Numbered from the stretch's first letter, positions 41,337 to 50,831 are shown. The stretch is 64,000 bases of DNA from WLXB01 sp040221475 (GCA_040221475.1 JAVKEJ010000053.1:744001-808000), one strand, 5' to 3'. Notes: generated by a model not told the origin, from the letters alone. A program made the numbers and translations.

Positions 41337-43745
41337 TTAATGCGTGACCAGAACGTCGTCGTCCGCATCCCCATCTTTACTCGTTGGCGTTGGCTCATCA
41401 CTGTCATCGTCCTCAAGACTCAACGGCACCAATGGCCGGGTCAAAGCCTTCTCGAGAACTTCATCAGCGGTTGAGACCGGAATGATTTTCAAATCCCGTT
41501 TCACGTTATCTGGAATCTCTTCCAGGTCTTTCTCGTTCTCTTTTGGAATCAACACCGTCTTGATGCCACCGCGCAAAGCGGCCAGCAGTTTTTCTTTGAG
41601 GCCGCCAATTGGCAGCACCCGGCCGCGCAAAGTGATCTCGCCCGTCATGGCAATATCCTTACGCACCGGAATTCCGGTCAACGCCGAAACGATGGACGTG
41701 CACATCCCCACACCAGCCGACGGGCCGTCCTTTGGCGTTGCGCCTTCCGGCACATGCAAGTGAATATCATTCTTTTCAAAGACACGCGGTTTGATGCCAT
41801 AAACCAAAGCCCGACTGCGCACAAACGAACGCGCCGCCTGGATGGATTCCTTCATCACATCGCCAAGTTTACCGGTCAGAGTTACCTGCCCTTTACCTGG
41901 CATGACCACGGCTTCAATCGACAGCAACTCACCACCGACTTCAGTCCACGCCAAGCCTGTCACCACGCCAACCAGATCTTCCCGCTCGGCTTCGCCATAG
42001 CGGTACTTTTTGATGCCAGCGTATTTCTTCAGATTTTGGCGCGTGACTTTGATGCTCTCAAGTTCATCAACAATGATCTCTTTGGTCGCCTTGCGGATCA
42101 AACGCGCGAGTTCACGTTCCAGGCTACGGACGCCAGCTTCACGGGTGTAGTAACGGATCAGGTCACGCAGCGCCTGTTCTGAAATGCTCCACTCGTGCTC
42201 CTTCAAACCATGAACTTCGATCTGCTTGCTGATCAAGTGACGCTTGGCAATCTCCAGCTTTTCGTCTTCCGTGTAACCGGACAACCGGATGATCTCCATG
42301 CGATCCAGCAGTGGTCCTGGCATGCGAAGCGAGTTGGATGTGGTCAGGAACAGAACATCTGAAAGGTCGTAATCGACTTCAAGATAGTGATCTTGGAAAG
42401 TCGCATTCTGTTCGGGATCAAGCACCTCAAGCAACGCCGACGACGGATCACCGCGCCAGTCATTACCAAGCTTGTCTATCTCATCGAGCAGGAACAGGGG
42501 GTTGGACGTTTTCGCCTTCTTCATGCCCTGAATAATTTTACCGGGCATGGACCCAATGTAAGTCCGGCGGTGACCACGCACTTCTGCCTCGTCACGCACC
42601 CCACCTAATGACATCCGCACAAAGTTGCGGCCTGTCGCCTTGGCTACAGATTTGCCGAGCGATGTTTTACCAACACCCGGAGGACCGACGAGACACAAAA
42701 TCGGGCCTTTGAGTTTCTTGGTCCGTTGTTGCACAGCGAGATATTCGATAATGCGTTCTTTGACCTTATCGAGACCAAAGTGGTCCTTATCCAACTGGTC
42801 TTCAGCAGCCTTCAGGTCTTTGTTGACCTTCGAGCGCTTTTTCCACGGAATGTCAGTGATCCAGTCGAGGTAATTGCGGACCACTGTCGCCTCAGCCGAC
42901 ATTGGGCTCATCGCTTTAAGCTTCTTAAGCTCGGCCACAGCTTTTTCGCGTGCTTCCTTGGGCATCCGCGATTTGGCAATTTTTTCTTCATACTCGGACG
43001 CTTCATCACGTCCGTCTTCGGTCTCGCCGAGTTCTTTCTGAATGGCCTTCATTTGCTCATTCAGATAATACTCGCGCTGGGTCTTCTCCATCTGGCGTTT
43101 AACCCGGTTGCGAATACGTTTTTCAACCTGAAGAACGCTGATTTCGCCTTCCATCACGCCGTAAATTTTCTCAAGGCGCTCAGCGACCGTGCCAAGCTCC
43201 AACAATTCCTGTTTGTCAGAAATTTTAAGCGCCAGATGCGATGCAACTGTATCCGCGAGCTTGGCAGGCTCTTCAATCTGATTGATCGACACCAACACTT
43301 CCGGCGGAATCTTTTTGTTCAGTTTGATGTACTGCTCGAACTCAGTGACCACCGAGCGGGCCAAAGCTTCAAGGTCAGGCTCTTCATCGACCTCTTCAGC
43401 AAAAGCCTCGGCATAAGCTTCAAAAAACTCGGTGTTTTCTTTGTACCCGACAATCTTGGCCCGTTGCCCGCCTTCGACCAGCACCTTCACGGTCCCGTCC
43501 GGCAGTTTCAAAAGCTGCAACACCGTCGAAATGGTGCCAATCTCGTATATGTCGTCAGCCGTTGGGTCGTCCACAGCCGCATCACGTTGGGCAACAAGCA
43601 TGATTTGCTTATCATCCCCCATGACGTCTTCCAGGGCCTTCACTGATTTTTCACGCCCCACGAAGAGCGGCACAATCATATGCGGGAAAACCACAATATC
43701 GCGCAGCGGCAGAACTGGATAAAGCTGACCTTTATTGGAACTCAC
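41337..43745 (-). CDS. lon: ATP-dependent protease La (Lon)
   Basis: Lon degrades misfolded and regulatory proteins in the cytoplasm. The 802-residue protein has the N domain (YPVLPLRDIVVFPHMIVPLF), a Walker A LVGPPGVGKTSLGKSVA near residue 357, Walker B in LFLLDEIDKLG, and the Ser-Lys proteolytic dyad in KDGPSAGVGMC near residue 680 and GGLKEKLLAA near residue 725. I chose GTG at 43745, giving VSSNKGQLYPVLPL, since GAGGT lies 8 bases before it; extending to 43853 would add 36 residues unlike Lon. A Glu/Asp-rich tail ends the chain. Confidence 0.94.
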   Translation of the reverse strand: MSSNKGQLYPVLPLRDIVVFPHMIVPLFVGREKSVKALEDVMGDDKQIMLVAQRDAAVDDPTADDIYEIGTISTVLQLLKLPDGTVKVLVEGGQRAKIVGYKENTEFFEAYAEAFAEEVDEEPDLEALARSVVTEFEQYIKLNKKIPPEVLVSINQIEEPAKLADTVASHLALKISDKQELLELGTVAERLEKIYGVMEGEISVLQVEKRIRNRVKRQMEKTQREYYLNEQMKAIQKELGETEDGRDEASEYEEKIAKSRMPKEAREKAVAELKKLKAMSPMSAEATVVRNYLDWITDIPWKKRSKVNKDLKAAEDQLDKDHFGLDKVKERIIEYLAVQQRTKKLKGPILCLVGPPGVGKTSLGKSVAKATGRNFVRMSLGGVRDEAEVRGHRRTYIGSMPGKIIQGMKKAKTSNPLFLLDEIDKLGNDWRGDPSSALLEVLDPEQNATFQDHYLEVDYDLSDVLFLTTSNSLRMPGPLLDRMEIIRLSGYTEDEKLEIAKRHLISKQIEVHGLKEHEWSISEQALRDLIRYYTREAGVRSLERELARLIRKATKEIIVDELESIKVTRQNLKKYAGIKKYRYGEAEREDLVGVVTGLAWTEVGGELLSIEAVVMPGKGQVTLTGKLGDVMKESIQAARSFVRSRALVYGIKPRVFEKNDIHLHVPEGATPKDGPSAGVGMCTSIVSALTGIPVRKDIAMTGEITLRGRVLPIGGLKEKLLAALRGGIKTVLIPKENEKDLEEIPDNVKRDLKIIPVSTADEVLEKALTRPLVPLSLEDDDSDEPTPTSKDGDADDDVLVTH

Positions 43746-43873
43746 GTGTTTTACCTCGCTAAATGGCGCATCCAGGGGAAGAACGCACCCGGCGTCTAAA
43801 CTTAGAGACACCTTATTGTTATTTTTTTGACCTGAAGTGCTTAGCAGCTCCAAGGAACATAACTCTATGTAGG

Positions 43874-43901
43874 GAGCCGATGCTGCTGACGCAATCGGCT
43901 C
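43874..43901 (-). terminator. Hairpin between clpX and lon
   Basis: GAGCCGAT and ATCGGCTC form a perfect 8-base stem around a 12-base loop, 13 bases after the clpX stop. No T-run follows, so it may be a weak terminator, an attenuator or an mRNA-processing site. The remaining gap to lon is about 130 bases and may hold a lon promoter. Confidence 0.5.
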
Positions 43902-43913
43902 ACCCGGAAGATT

Positions 43914-45179
43914 TTAGGCCGGCGTGCTCAGGTCTTCCTTGCGGTCCGCATAAATATAAAGCGGTTTGGCCCGGCCTTCTGTGACTTCGCCATTGACCAC
44001 GATTTCTTCCACGCCATCCAGGCTTGGCAAATCAAACATGGTGTCGAGCAGAATGCTTTCCATGATCGAGCGTAATCCACGGGCACCGGTTTTGCGGGCA
44101 ATGGCTTTGCGTGCAATCACGGCCAGCGCATCTTCCGTGAAGCTCAAATTGACGTTTTCAATATCGAACAGACGCTGATACTGCTTCACCAGCGCATTCT
44201 TGGGAGCCGTCAAAATCTCGATCAAAGCCCCTTCATCGAGGTCTTCCAGCGTCGCCAGCACCGGCACACGTCCGACGAACTCAGGAATCAAGCCGTACTT
44301 CAACAGATCCTCAGGTTCAATATCGCGCAAAATCTCACCGGTCTGGCGATCATCATCGCTGCGAACATCTGCGCCGAACCCAATTGAGGTTCCCTTGCCC
44401 CGACGGGCAATCAGTTTGTCCAAACCGGCGAAAGCGCCGCCACAGATAAACAGAATGTTTGTTGTATCCACTTGCAGGAATTCTTGCTGCGGATGCTTAC
44501 GCCCTCCTTGCGGCGGCACCGAGGCAACGGTGCCTTCCATGATTTTCAGTAGGGCTTGTTGCACGCCCTCACCCGAAACATCGCGCGTGATAGAGGGGTT
44601 GTCTGACTTACGGCTGATCTTATCGATCTCATCAATGTAGACAATGCCGCGCTGGGCGCGCTCGACGTTATAATCGGCCGCTTGCAGCAGTTTAAGGATA
44701 ATATTCTCGACGTCTTCCCCAACATAGCCAGCTTCGGTCAACGTCGTGGCGTCAGCCATTGTGAACGGCACATCCAAAATCCGCGCCAATGTTTGGGCCA
44801 ACAATGTCTTGCCGCAGCCCGTTGGGCCGATCAGCAGGATGTTGGATTTGGCAATCTCGATGTCATCATTCTTGGCGTTTGAGCTAAGGCGCTTGTAGTG
44901 GTTGTGCACGGCCACCGACAGCACACGTTTCGCATGTGCCTGACCGATCACGTAGTCGTCCAGCACGGTCAGGATATCCTGCGGTGTCGGCACCCCTTCT
45001 TTGGATTTCACCAGGTTGGTCTTGTTCTCTTCCCGGATGATGTCCATGCAAAGTTCAACGCATTCATCACAGATGAACACTGTCGGCCCGGCAATGAGCT
45101 TGCGCACTTCATGCTGGCTCTTTCCGCAGAAAGAGCAGTACAGGGTATTCTTGGAATCGCCACTGGACGATTTTGTCAT
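43914..45179 (-). CDS. clpX: ATP-dependent Clp protease ATP-binding subunit ClpX
   Basis: ClpX unfolds tagged substrates and feeds them to ClpP. The 421-residue protein has a four-Cys zinc domain (YCSFCGKSQHEVRKLIAG, then FICDECVELC), a Walker A LIGPTGCGKTLLAQTLA near residue 118, Walker B in GIVYIDEIDKI and the sensor GARGLRSIMESILLDTMFDL near residue 365. The IGF loop that docks ClpP is probably near TSIGFGADV (residue 268). It is separated from clpP by 209 bases. Confidence 0.96.
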   Translation of the reverse strand: MTKSSSGDSKNTLYCSFCGKSQHEVRKLIAGPTVFICDECVELCMDIIREENKTNLVKSKEGVPTPQDILTVLDDYVIGQAHAKRVLSVAVHNHYKRLSSNAKNDDIEIAKSNILLIGPTGCGKTLLAQTLARILDVPFTMADATTLTEAGYVGEDVENIILKLLQAADYNVERAQRGIVYIDEIDKISRKSDNPSITRDVSGEGVQQALLKIMEGTVASVPPQGGRKHPQQEFLQVDTTNILFICGGAFAGLDKLIARRGKGTSIGFGADVRSDDDRQTGEILRDIEPEDLLKYGLIPEFVGRVPVLATLEDLDEGALIEILTAPKNALVKQYQRLFDIENVNLSFTEDALAVIARKAIARKTGARGLRSIMESILLDTMFDLPSLDGVEEIVVNGEVTEGRAKPLYIYADRKEDLSTPA

Positions 45180-45388
45180 TCTTTATCTCCGCGCGCTAAA
45201 CCGATTCTGTGGGTACACGTCAGTCTAGCCACCACATCTTGCGTTGCCTGATGTTAGACGAGGCTTTCCGCCAAATACAACGACAAATCCGTCTATATCA
45301 GGTTAATGCCCTATTTGTGAAAGGGCGGCCCAAACAGTCTTACCCCTCTATTCGCCCTGGAAAGCCCGTCGATGAACGCTTAGTCCGC

Positions 45389-46048
45389 TCATTTTGAGCT
45401 ATCAGAATCGCCGTCTTCATCCCCATCTGGCTTGGGCCGTTTGGTGACAACCGTGTCGATCAGGCCGAAGGCTTTGGCTTCTTCCGACGTCATGTAATTG
45501 TCACGGTCCATGGCTTTTTCGATGGCTTTGAGAGTCTGACCGGTATGATCCACATAAATCTGGTTTAAGCGCGCTCTCAGGGCGAGAATTTCACGCGCCT
45601 GAATTTCGATATCCGCCGCCTGACCTTGGAACCCGCCCGAGGGCTGGTGGATCATGATCCGCGCATTTGGCAAGGCATAGCGCTTTTCCGCCTTGCCACC
45701 GGCCAACAGCAACGACCCCATGGAAGCGGCTTGGCCCACGCACACCGTCGACACATCTGGACGGATGTATTTCATGGTGTCGTAAATCGCCAGACCAGAC
45801 GTCACCACCCCCCCTGGGGAGTTGATGTAAAACGCGATGTCTTTGGTCGGGTTTTCAGACTCAAGAAACAGAAGTTGTGCACAAATCAACGTTGAAACCT
45901 GGTCGTTCACTTGTCCGGTCAGGAAGATAATGCGTTCCTTCAGCAGCCGGGAGTAAATGTCATAAGACCGCTCACCCCGATTGGTCTGCTCGACCACCAT
46001 GGGCACCAGGGTATTATTATAAACTTCAATCGGATCGCGGTCCTGCAT
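45389..46048 (-). CDS. clpP: ATP-dependent Clp protease proteolytic subunit
   Basis: ClpP is the barrel-shaped serine protease partner of ClpX. The 219-residue protein shows the triad: Ser in CVGQAASMGSLLLAGG near residue 110, His in RIMIHQPSGGFQGQA near residue 135 and Asp in DRDNYMTSEEAKAFGLID near residue 184. The N terminus MQDRDPIEVYNNTLVPMVVE is typical. A charged tail follows the last motif. The tig stop is 62 bases upstream. Confidence 0.96.
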   Translation of the reverse strand: MQDRDPIEVYNNTLVPMVVEQTNRGERSYDIYSRLLKERIIFLTGQVNDQVSTLICAQLLFLESENPTKDIAFYINSPGGVVTSGLAIYDTMKYIRPDVSTVCVGQAASMGSLLLAGGKAEKRYALPNARIMIHQPSGGFQGQAADIEIQAREILALRARLNQIYVDHTGQTLKAIEKAMDRDNYMTSEEAKAFGLIDTVVTKRPKPDGDEDGDSDSSK

Positions 46049-46109
46049 ACGGGTCTCTCAACAATTCAGGTTAAAACGCGGCCAGCTTTAAAGTCCCAGC
46101 TTTAAATTT

Positions 46110-47465
46110 CTAGTTCGCGCTTGGCACGGGGCCATCGGTTTCTGTGGCTCCGGCCAGTTCAATCAACTCTTCCGGCGTCACGGTCTTCTCTGTCACCTGG
46201 GCAAGCTCAAGCAGGAAGTCAATGATCTTGTCTTCAAAAAGCGGTGCACGGACCTGCTCAATGGCCTGAGGATTACTCTGGTAATAGTTCACCACAGCTT
46301 GTTCCTGGCCGGGGAACCTTGAGGCTTCCCTGGCAATCGCCTGAGACAGTTCTTCGGGCGCAACCGTCAGGCTGTTCTTGGCGCCGACATCAGACAGCAG
46401 CAGACCAAGACGGACGCGGCGCTCGGCAATACCGCGGTAATCGCTGCGCAGTTCATCGTCGCTCTTACCTTTATCGTCGGGGTCAAGTTGATCCGTCTCT
46501 TTGGCTTGCTCAACCTGCTTCCAAATGGTGTCGAATTCAGCGTCCAGCATCGTTTCTGGAACATCGAAGCTGTGAGTGTCAGCCAGATGGTCCAGCAATT
46601 CCCGCTTCACCTTCATGCGCGACAGGTACGTGTAATCCTGTTCGATCTGCTCGCCGATTGCCGTGCGCAGCTTGGCCAAATCTTCAAAGCCCATCGACTT
46701 GGCAAATTCATCATCGGCCTCAGGTGTTTCGAGCACTTCGATGCCCTTGAGCGTAACCGCAAAAACGGCAGCTTTCCCGGCCAAATCACTGCTGTGGTAG
46801 TCTTCCGGAAACGTCACTTTGACGTCTTTTTTGCCGTCGACTTCCATACCGACCACTTGATCTTCGAAGCCAGGGATGAACCGTCCAGAGCCCAGCTCCA
46901 ACTGGAAATCATCGCCCTTGCCGCCTTCAAATTCTTCGCCGTCAACGCTGCCGACAAAGTCCATGACCACAACATCTCCCTGAGCCGCTGGCCGTTTATC
47001 TTCCAGAGGCACGGATTTCTTGTTGCTTTCCAACATCTTGGCGAGAGTTTCGTCAATTTGAGAGTCACCAGCCTTGGCCACCAGTTTCTCAACCTTAAAC
47101 GCGGAAATATCGGCCATTTCAATATCGGGCAGAAGCTCGAGCTCGATCGAGAACTCAAGATCTTTGCCATCTTCAAACGCCACCAGATCAATCTTGGGCT
47201 GAACGGCGGGTTTCAGTGCTTTTTCTTCAATGGCTTTCTGCGTTGATTCCTGAATGGTGGCTTCAATAACCTCGCCACGCACAGAGTCCCCAAAGCGCTT
47301 TCTCAGCAGGCTCATGGGCACTTTACCGGGGCGGAAGCCAGGAAGGCGGACTTGCTTGCCCACTTCAGTCAAGCGATCAGTCACTTTTCCATCAATTTCC
47401 GTGGCGGCAATGATCACGCTCAATTCGCGCTTCAGGCCCTCAGAGGTCTTTTCGGTAATCTGCAT
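46110..47465 (-). CDS. tig: Trigger factor
   Basis: Trigger factor is the ribosome-bound chaperone. The 451-residue protein begins MQITEKTSEGLKRELSVII, with the ribosome-binding signature in VRLPGFRPGKVPMSLLRKRFG near residue 44 (split here by charged residues). The FKBP domain is seen as VVMDFVGSVDGEEFEGGKGD near residue 162 and ELGSGRFIPGFEDQVVGMEV. A long helical C-terminal arm ends the chain. An earlier in-frame start exists at 47492, but 47465 gives the family N terminus. Confidence 0.95.
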   Translation of the reverse strand: MQITEKTSEGLKRELSVIIAATEIDGKVTDRLTEVGKQVRLPGFRPGKVPMSLLRKRFGDSVRGEVIEATIQESTQKAIEEKALKPAVQPKIDLVAFEDGKDLEFSIELELLPDIEMADISAFKVEKLVAKAGDSQIDETLAKMLESNKKSVPLEDKRPAAQGDVVVMDFVGSVDGEEFEGGKGDDFQLELGSGRFIPGFEDQVVGMEVDGKKDVKVTFPEDYHSSDLAGKAAVFAVTLKGIEVLETPEADDEFAKSMGFEDLAKLRTAIGEQIEQDYTYLSRMKVKRELLDHLADTHSFDVPETMLDAEFDTIWKQVEQAKETDQLDPDDKGKSDDELRSDYRGIAERRVRLGLLLSDVGAKNSLTVAPEELSQAIAREASRFPGQEQAVVNYYQSNPQAIEQVRAPLFEDKIIDFLLELAQVTEKTVTPEELIELAGATETDGPVPSAN

Positions 47466-47596
47466 CTTTTCACCCTTAGTCATGCGTCCCATCAGCGTGC
47501 CCTATTGGCTCGACTGAATATGCGGCGTCTCCGCCATAAATTAGTGCGTCGTCAAACCTGACAATGGATCGCCAGGAGCGGCCATTTATCCCGGAA

Positions 47597-47683
47597 TGGT
47601 GCGGGTGAAGGGACTTGAACCCCCACGACTTTGCAGCCACCAGGACCTAAACCTGGCGCGTCTACCAATTCCGCCACACCCGC
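47597..47683 (-). tRNA. tRNA-Leu (anticodon UAG)
   Basis: The minus strand makes an 87-base class II tRNA with encoded CCA. Acceptor arms are GCGGGTG and CACCCGC, and the D arm contains TGGCGGAATTGGTAGACGC. Anticodon stem CCAGG/CCTGG closes loop TTTAGGT with anticodon TAG. A long variable arm (GTGGCTGCAAAGTCGTG type) and the T arm GGTTCAAGTCC follow. Confidence 0.95.
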
Positions 47684-47831
47684 ATTCCGGCCAAACTGGC
47701 TGTAACGCCGCATTCGTTTAATCGTAAGGCCGCCAATACGCAACACTCTTCCACGCAATACGGGCACGAAATGGTGGATAAATCGGACAGGTTCAGCAGC
47801 CACCACTCAACAAACTGGTTAAAGCCTGCTC

Positions 47832-49343
47832 CTAAACGCCGGGCATGGTGGAGCCCAAGACGATAGGCAAAGCTCTCACAAGATCCTCGGCAACAAGACC
47901 TACCCCCGTTTTTTGAGCCGCGGCCCCATGCAGCCAGACGCCCGCGCAGGCTGCCGCCCAAGCAGGCATACCCGCGGCCAAAAGCCCTCCGATGGCCCCC
48001 GCCAGCACATCGCCGGAGCCCGCCGTGGCCAACCAAGGCGGTGCGTTGGCGTTGACAGCAACGCGGCCATCAGGTGCCGCGATAACGCTGTCGCTGCCCT
48101 TGAGCACAACCGTCGCGCCACTCATCTGAGCCGCCAATTGCACCCGATTTATTTTATCAAGAGTGTGGTCTATTCCATTGAAAAGACGAAAAAATTCACC
48201 TTCATGCGGCGTCAGAACAACAGACCCGGCCTCCCGGCATGCGGCCCACAAAGGTGCAGCCTGATCCGCAAAGCTGGTCAGGGCATCCGCATCCAGAACC
48301 ACACCCCGGGCACCAGATTTCGAGGCCCTCAAAACCTCCAGCACCTGCGCTTGGGTCCGATCGCCCGTCCCATACCCTGGCCCCATCACAACGGCAGTGC
48401 GTCTCGGATCGGCCAACGCCTCTGTGACCGTCCCCTCGGGGATCGCCTGAAACATTAGCCCTGGGGCGTCACAAACATACTCTGCCCGCGCGTCCCCTGG
48501 GCCCGCGACAGTCACCAGACCCGCACCAGTGCGTCGCGCCGCCGCAGCGGCCAGCCGCGCTGCGCCCGACATTTCAGCACTGCCGAACACCACGGCATGT
48601 CCGCGACTGTACTTATGATCAAACGGCGTCGCAGACCGCAATTCCCAGATTTCCGGTCCATTGACGCGTGCTGAAGGTTTGATCTGGTCAAGTACGCTGT
48701 CTGGAATGCCGATGTCGACCACCCGCACCTCGCCGCACAAATTCCGCCCCGGCAACAGCACATGCGCTGGTTTAGGCCGAAAAAACGTCACCGTCAGATG
48801 GCAAGGCGGTGCCAATCCCTCCGCGCGCCCGACAATCTCAGCCGTATCCCCCGACACACCGCTGGGCACGTCGATCGCGACGCAAGGGGCTCCGTGCGCA
48901 ATCACCGCGGCAATGGTTTCCCGAGCAGCCCCGTCTAAAGGCCGTGCCACGCCGGCCCCGAACAGGCCATCGACCACCAAATCTGCCCAAGGCACGTGGT
49001 CCGGGGCCAAGTCCTCAACAGGCCCGCCAACGGCCTGCCATCTTTGAAGATTCAGGGCCGCCTCACCTTTAAGTTTGTCCGATTCCCCCAGCAACCCAAG
49101 GCGGACCGGCCACCCTGCCTTTTTCAGCAACCGCGCGACCACAAATCCATCGCCGCCATTGTTACCAGGACCACACAGCACCAAGACCCGCCGTCGCGAC
49201 CACCGCTTGCGTATTTCGACCGCAATATGAAACCCTGCGGCCTCCATCAGGGCATCTCCTGATCTACCAGCCCCAATCGCGGCGGCATCGGCGGCATACA
49301 TTTGGGCCGTGCTCAGAATCTCTAAGCCTTCAATCTCATGCAT
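47832..49343 (-). CDS. nnr: Bifunctional NAD(P)H-hydrate epimerase/dehydratase
   Basis: Nnr repairs damaged NAD(P)H hydrates. The N-terminal epimerase domain (residues 1 to about 215) has LCGPGNNGGDGFVVARLL and AIDVPSGVSGDT. The C-terminal ADP/ATP-dependent dehydratase domain (about 225-503) has VVMGPGYGTGDR, VVLDADALTSF, VVLTPHEGEFFRLF near residue 375 and LATAGSGDVLAGAIGGLLAA near residue 440. At 503 residues it is a full fusion. A palindrome lies 12 bases before its ATG. Confidence 0.94.
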   Translation of the reverse strand: MHEIEGLEILSTAQMYAADAAAIGAGRSGDALMEAAGFHIAVEIRKRWSRRRVLVLCGPGNNGGDGFVVARLLKKAGWPVRLGLLGESDKLKGEAALNLQRWQAVGGPVEDLAPDHVPWADLVVDGLFGAGVARPLDGAARETIAAVIAHGAPCVAIDVPSGVSGDTAEIVGRAEGLAPPCHLTVTFFRPKPAHVLLPGRNLCGEVRVVDIGIPDSVLDQIKPSARVNGPEIWELRSATPFDHKYSRGHAVVFGSAEMSGAARLAAAAARRTGAGLVTVAGPGDARAEYVCDAPGLMFQAIPEGTVTEALADPRRTAVVMGPGYGTGDRTQAQVLEVLRASKSGARGVVLDADALTSFADQAAPLWAACREAGSVVLTPHEGEFFRLFNGIDHTLDKINRVQLAAQMSGATVVLKGSDSVIAAPDGRVAVNANAPPWLATAGSGDVLAGAIGGLLAAGMPAWAAACAGVWLHGAAAQKTGVGLVAEDLVRALPIVLGSTMPGV

Positions 49344-49354
49344 CGCTTTTTATT

Positions 49355-49372
49355 TAAATAGTTGACTATTTA
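49355..49372. promoter_or_regulatory. Perfect 18-bp palindrome upstream of nnr
   Basis: TAAATAGT and ACTATTTA flank a 2-base centre (TG). It lies 12 bases from the nnr start and about 160 bases from dadA, in their divergent control region. The size and symmetry fit a dimeric repressor operator. No regulator gene is nearby. Confidence 0.45.
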
Positions 49373-49383
49373 CTTGTTGTGAT

Positions 49384-49396
49384 CAGGTCAGACCTG
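49384..49396. promoter_or_regulatory. 13-bp palindrome CAGGTC-A-GACCTG
   Basis: Two perfect 6-base arms with a single central A, 12 bases beyond the 18-bp palindrome in the nnr-dadA control region. It could be a second operator; by chance alone one such site is not surprising. Confidence 0.3.
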
Positions 49397-49451
49397 CGTT
49401 TCATAGCATGGCACCGAGACCTAGGATCGTCTATACATCGCCCGAAAATAT

Positions 49452-49478
49452 AGTGATAACGTCCGAAGTGATAATGTC
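49452..49478 (+). promoter_or_regulatory. 12-bp direct repeat upstream of dadA
   Basis: AGTGATAACGTC at 49452 and AGTGATAATGTC at 49467 differ in one base and are spaced 15 bases start to start, about 58-84 bases before dadA. The position fits an activator binding just upstream of a dadA promoter. Confidence 0.4.
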
Positions 49479-49535
49479 TCAGCCTCATATCCTCAAATCC
49501 GGCACGACAGACCACCAGAAATGCAGGCGGCCCCA

Positions 49536-50795
49536 ATGAAAATCGCTGTCCTTGGTGCTGGCGTGATTGGCATCACAACCGCACAAGCGCTTAGCGCGGC
49601 GGGGCATGACGTTGTGGTGATTGATCGCCAGAACAGCGCCGCCCAGGAAACCAGCTTTGCCAATGGCGGCCAGGTCTCGGCCACCCATGCCGCCCCCTGG
49701 GCGTCGCCAGCGATGCCGTTTCAGGCGTTTAAGTGGATGTTTCAGGCCGACGCACCGCTGCTGTTTAAACCCCTAAGATGGGATCCAGCCCTGTGGCGTT
49801 GGGGTTTGAGGTTTCTGGCCAACTGCACAACGGCACGCTCAGCGACTAATTTCGAACGCGCCCTGCGTGTCGCCTCTTATAGCCGCACGGTGCTAGGAGC
49901 CCTCCGACAGCGCTATGGCTTGCAATATGACCAAAGCACCGGCGGCATCCTCTACATTTACCGCGATCAACAGGCCGCTGCAAAAGGGCGGGAAATGGCC
50001 AAAAAGTTGACCGATTTAGGGTTTCCTCAAACAATATTGGACCACGACGGGGTCTTGGCCGATGAACCAGCCCTGGCCGACGCGCGAACAACTTTGGTTG
50101 GCGGCGTACTCAGCCCGGATGACGAAACCGGTGATGCCCAAGTGTTCAGCCAGGCGCTGGCAAAAGTGGCTTCTGACTCTAACGTCACCTTCCACTATGG
50201 CACATCGGTCAGGGCGCTGGTCACCCGCAACCGCGAGATTATGGGCCTCGCCACGGATCAGGGCACCATTGAAGCGGACGCCTATGTGATCTGCCTGGCC
50301 AGCGAAACACCTCGGCTCTTGCGGCCTTTGGGCCTGGATGTGCCGATTTATCCTGCCAAGGGATACTCGCTCACAACGACCATCACCGACACCTCTGCCG
50401 CCCCCAGCCGCAGCATTACCGATGAAAGTAAACTCATCGTTGTCACCCGCCTGGGCAACCGTTTACGGGCCGCTGGCACAGCAGAACTGGCCGGTTGGGA
50501 CAAATCCCTCAATCCACGCCGTCTGGCCCCCATCATCCAAGACACCCGGTCGCTGTTTCCCAAAGCTGCGGACTATTCTCAAATCGAACCCTGGTGCGGT
50601 CTCAGAGCCGCCACACCAGACTCCGTTCCCATTATCGGCGGCACAGCCTATGCAAATCTGTTCCTGAACACCGGCCATGGCACCCTGGGTTGGACGATGG
50701 CCTGCGGCTCGGCGCAGGCGCTGGCCGACCTGATTTCAGGGCGCACGCCAGAAATTGATCTGGATGGGTTGGGATTAGACCGCTTTCAAAGCTAA
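49536..50795 (+). CDS. dadA: D-amino acid dehydrogenase (FAD-dependent)
   Basis: The 419-residue flavoprotein matches DadA-type dehydrogenases, which oxidise D-amino acids to 2-oxo acids and ammonia and pass electrons to the respiratory chain. The FAD site begins MKIAVLGAGVIGITTAQALS, followed by VVVIDRQNSAAQETSFANGG, and the C-terminal part has WCGLRAATPDSVPIIG and NTGHGTLGWTMACGSAQALA near residue 378. ATG 49536 is chosen because it begins directly with the dinucleotide-binding strand. No alanine racemase is present next door, so the substrate range is inferred from family. Confidence 0.9.
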   Translation: MKIAVLGAGVIGITTAQALSAAGHDVVVIDRQNSAAQETSFANGGQVSATHAAPWASPAMPFQAFKWMFQADAPLLFKPLRWDPALWRWGLRFLANCTTARSATNFERALRVASYSRTVLGALRQRYGLQYDQSTGGILYIYRDQQAAAKGREMAKKLTDLGFPQTILDHDGVLADEPALADARTTLVGGVLSPDDETGDAQVFSQALAKVASDSNVTFHYGTSVRALVTRNREIMGLATDQGTIEADAYVICLASETPRLLRPLGLDVPIYPAKGYSLTTTITDTSAAPSRSITDESKLIVVTRLGNRLRAAGTAELAGWDKSLNPRRLAPIIQDTRSLFPKAADYSQIEPWCGLRAATPDSVPIIGGTAYANLFLNTGHGTLGWTMACGSAQALADLISGRTPEIDLDGLGLDRFQS

Positions 50796-50831
50796 TTTTT
50801 TACATGAGAAAAAATAATTATCTTATTGTTT

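Noticed and set aside
42726..43646. Plus-strand open frame of 306 codons opposite lon
   Set aside because: It lies wholly inside the well-conserved lon gene on the other strand and has biased composition typical of a reverse-strand frame.
43746..43853. Longer N terminus for Lon
   Set aside because: The 36 extra residues are unlike Lon, and GTG at 43745 has a ribosome site.
47552..47806. Minus-strand open frame spanning tRNA-Leu
   Set aside because: It reads through the tRNA gene and has no protein features.
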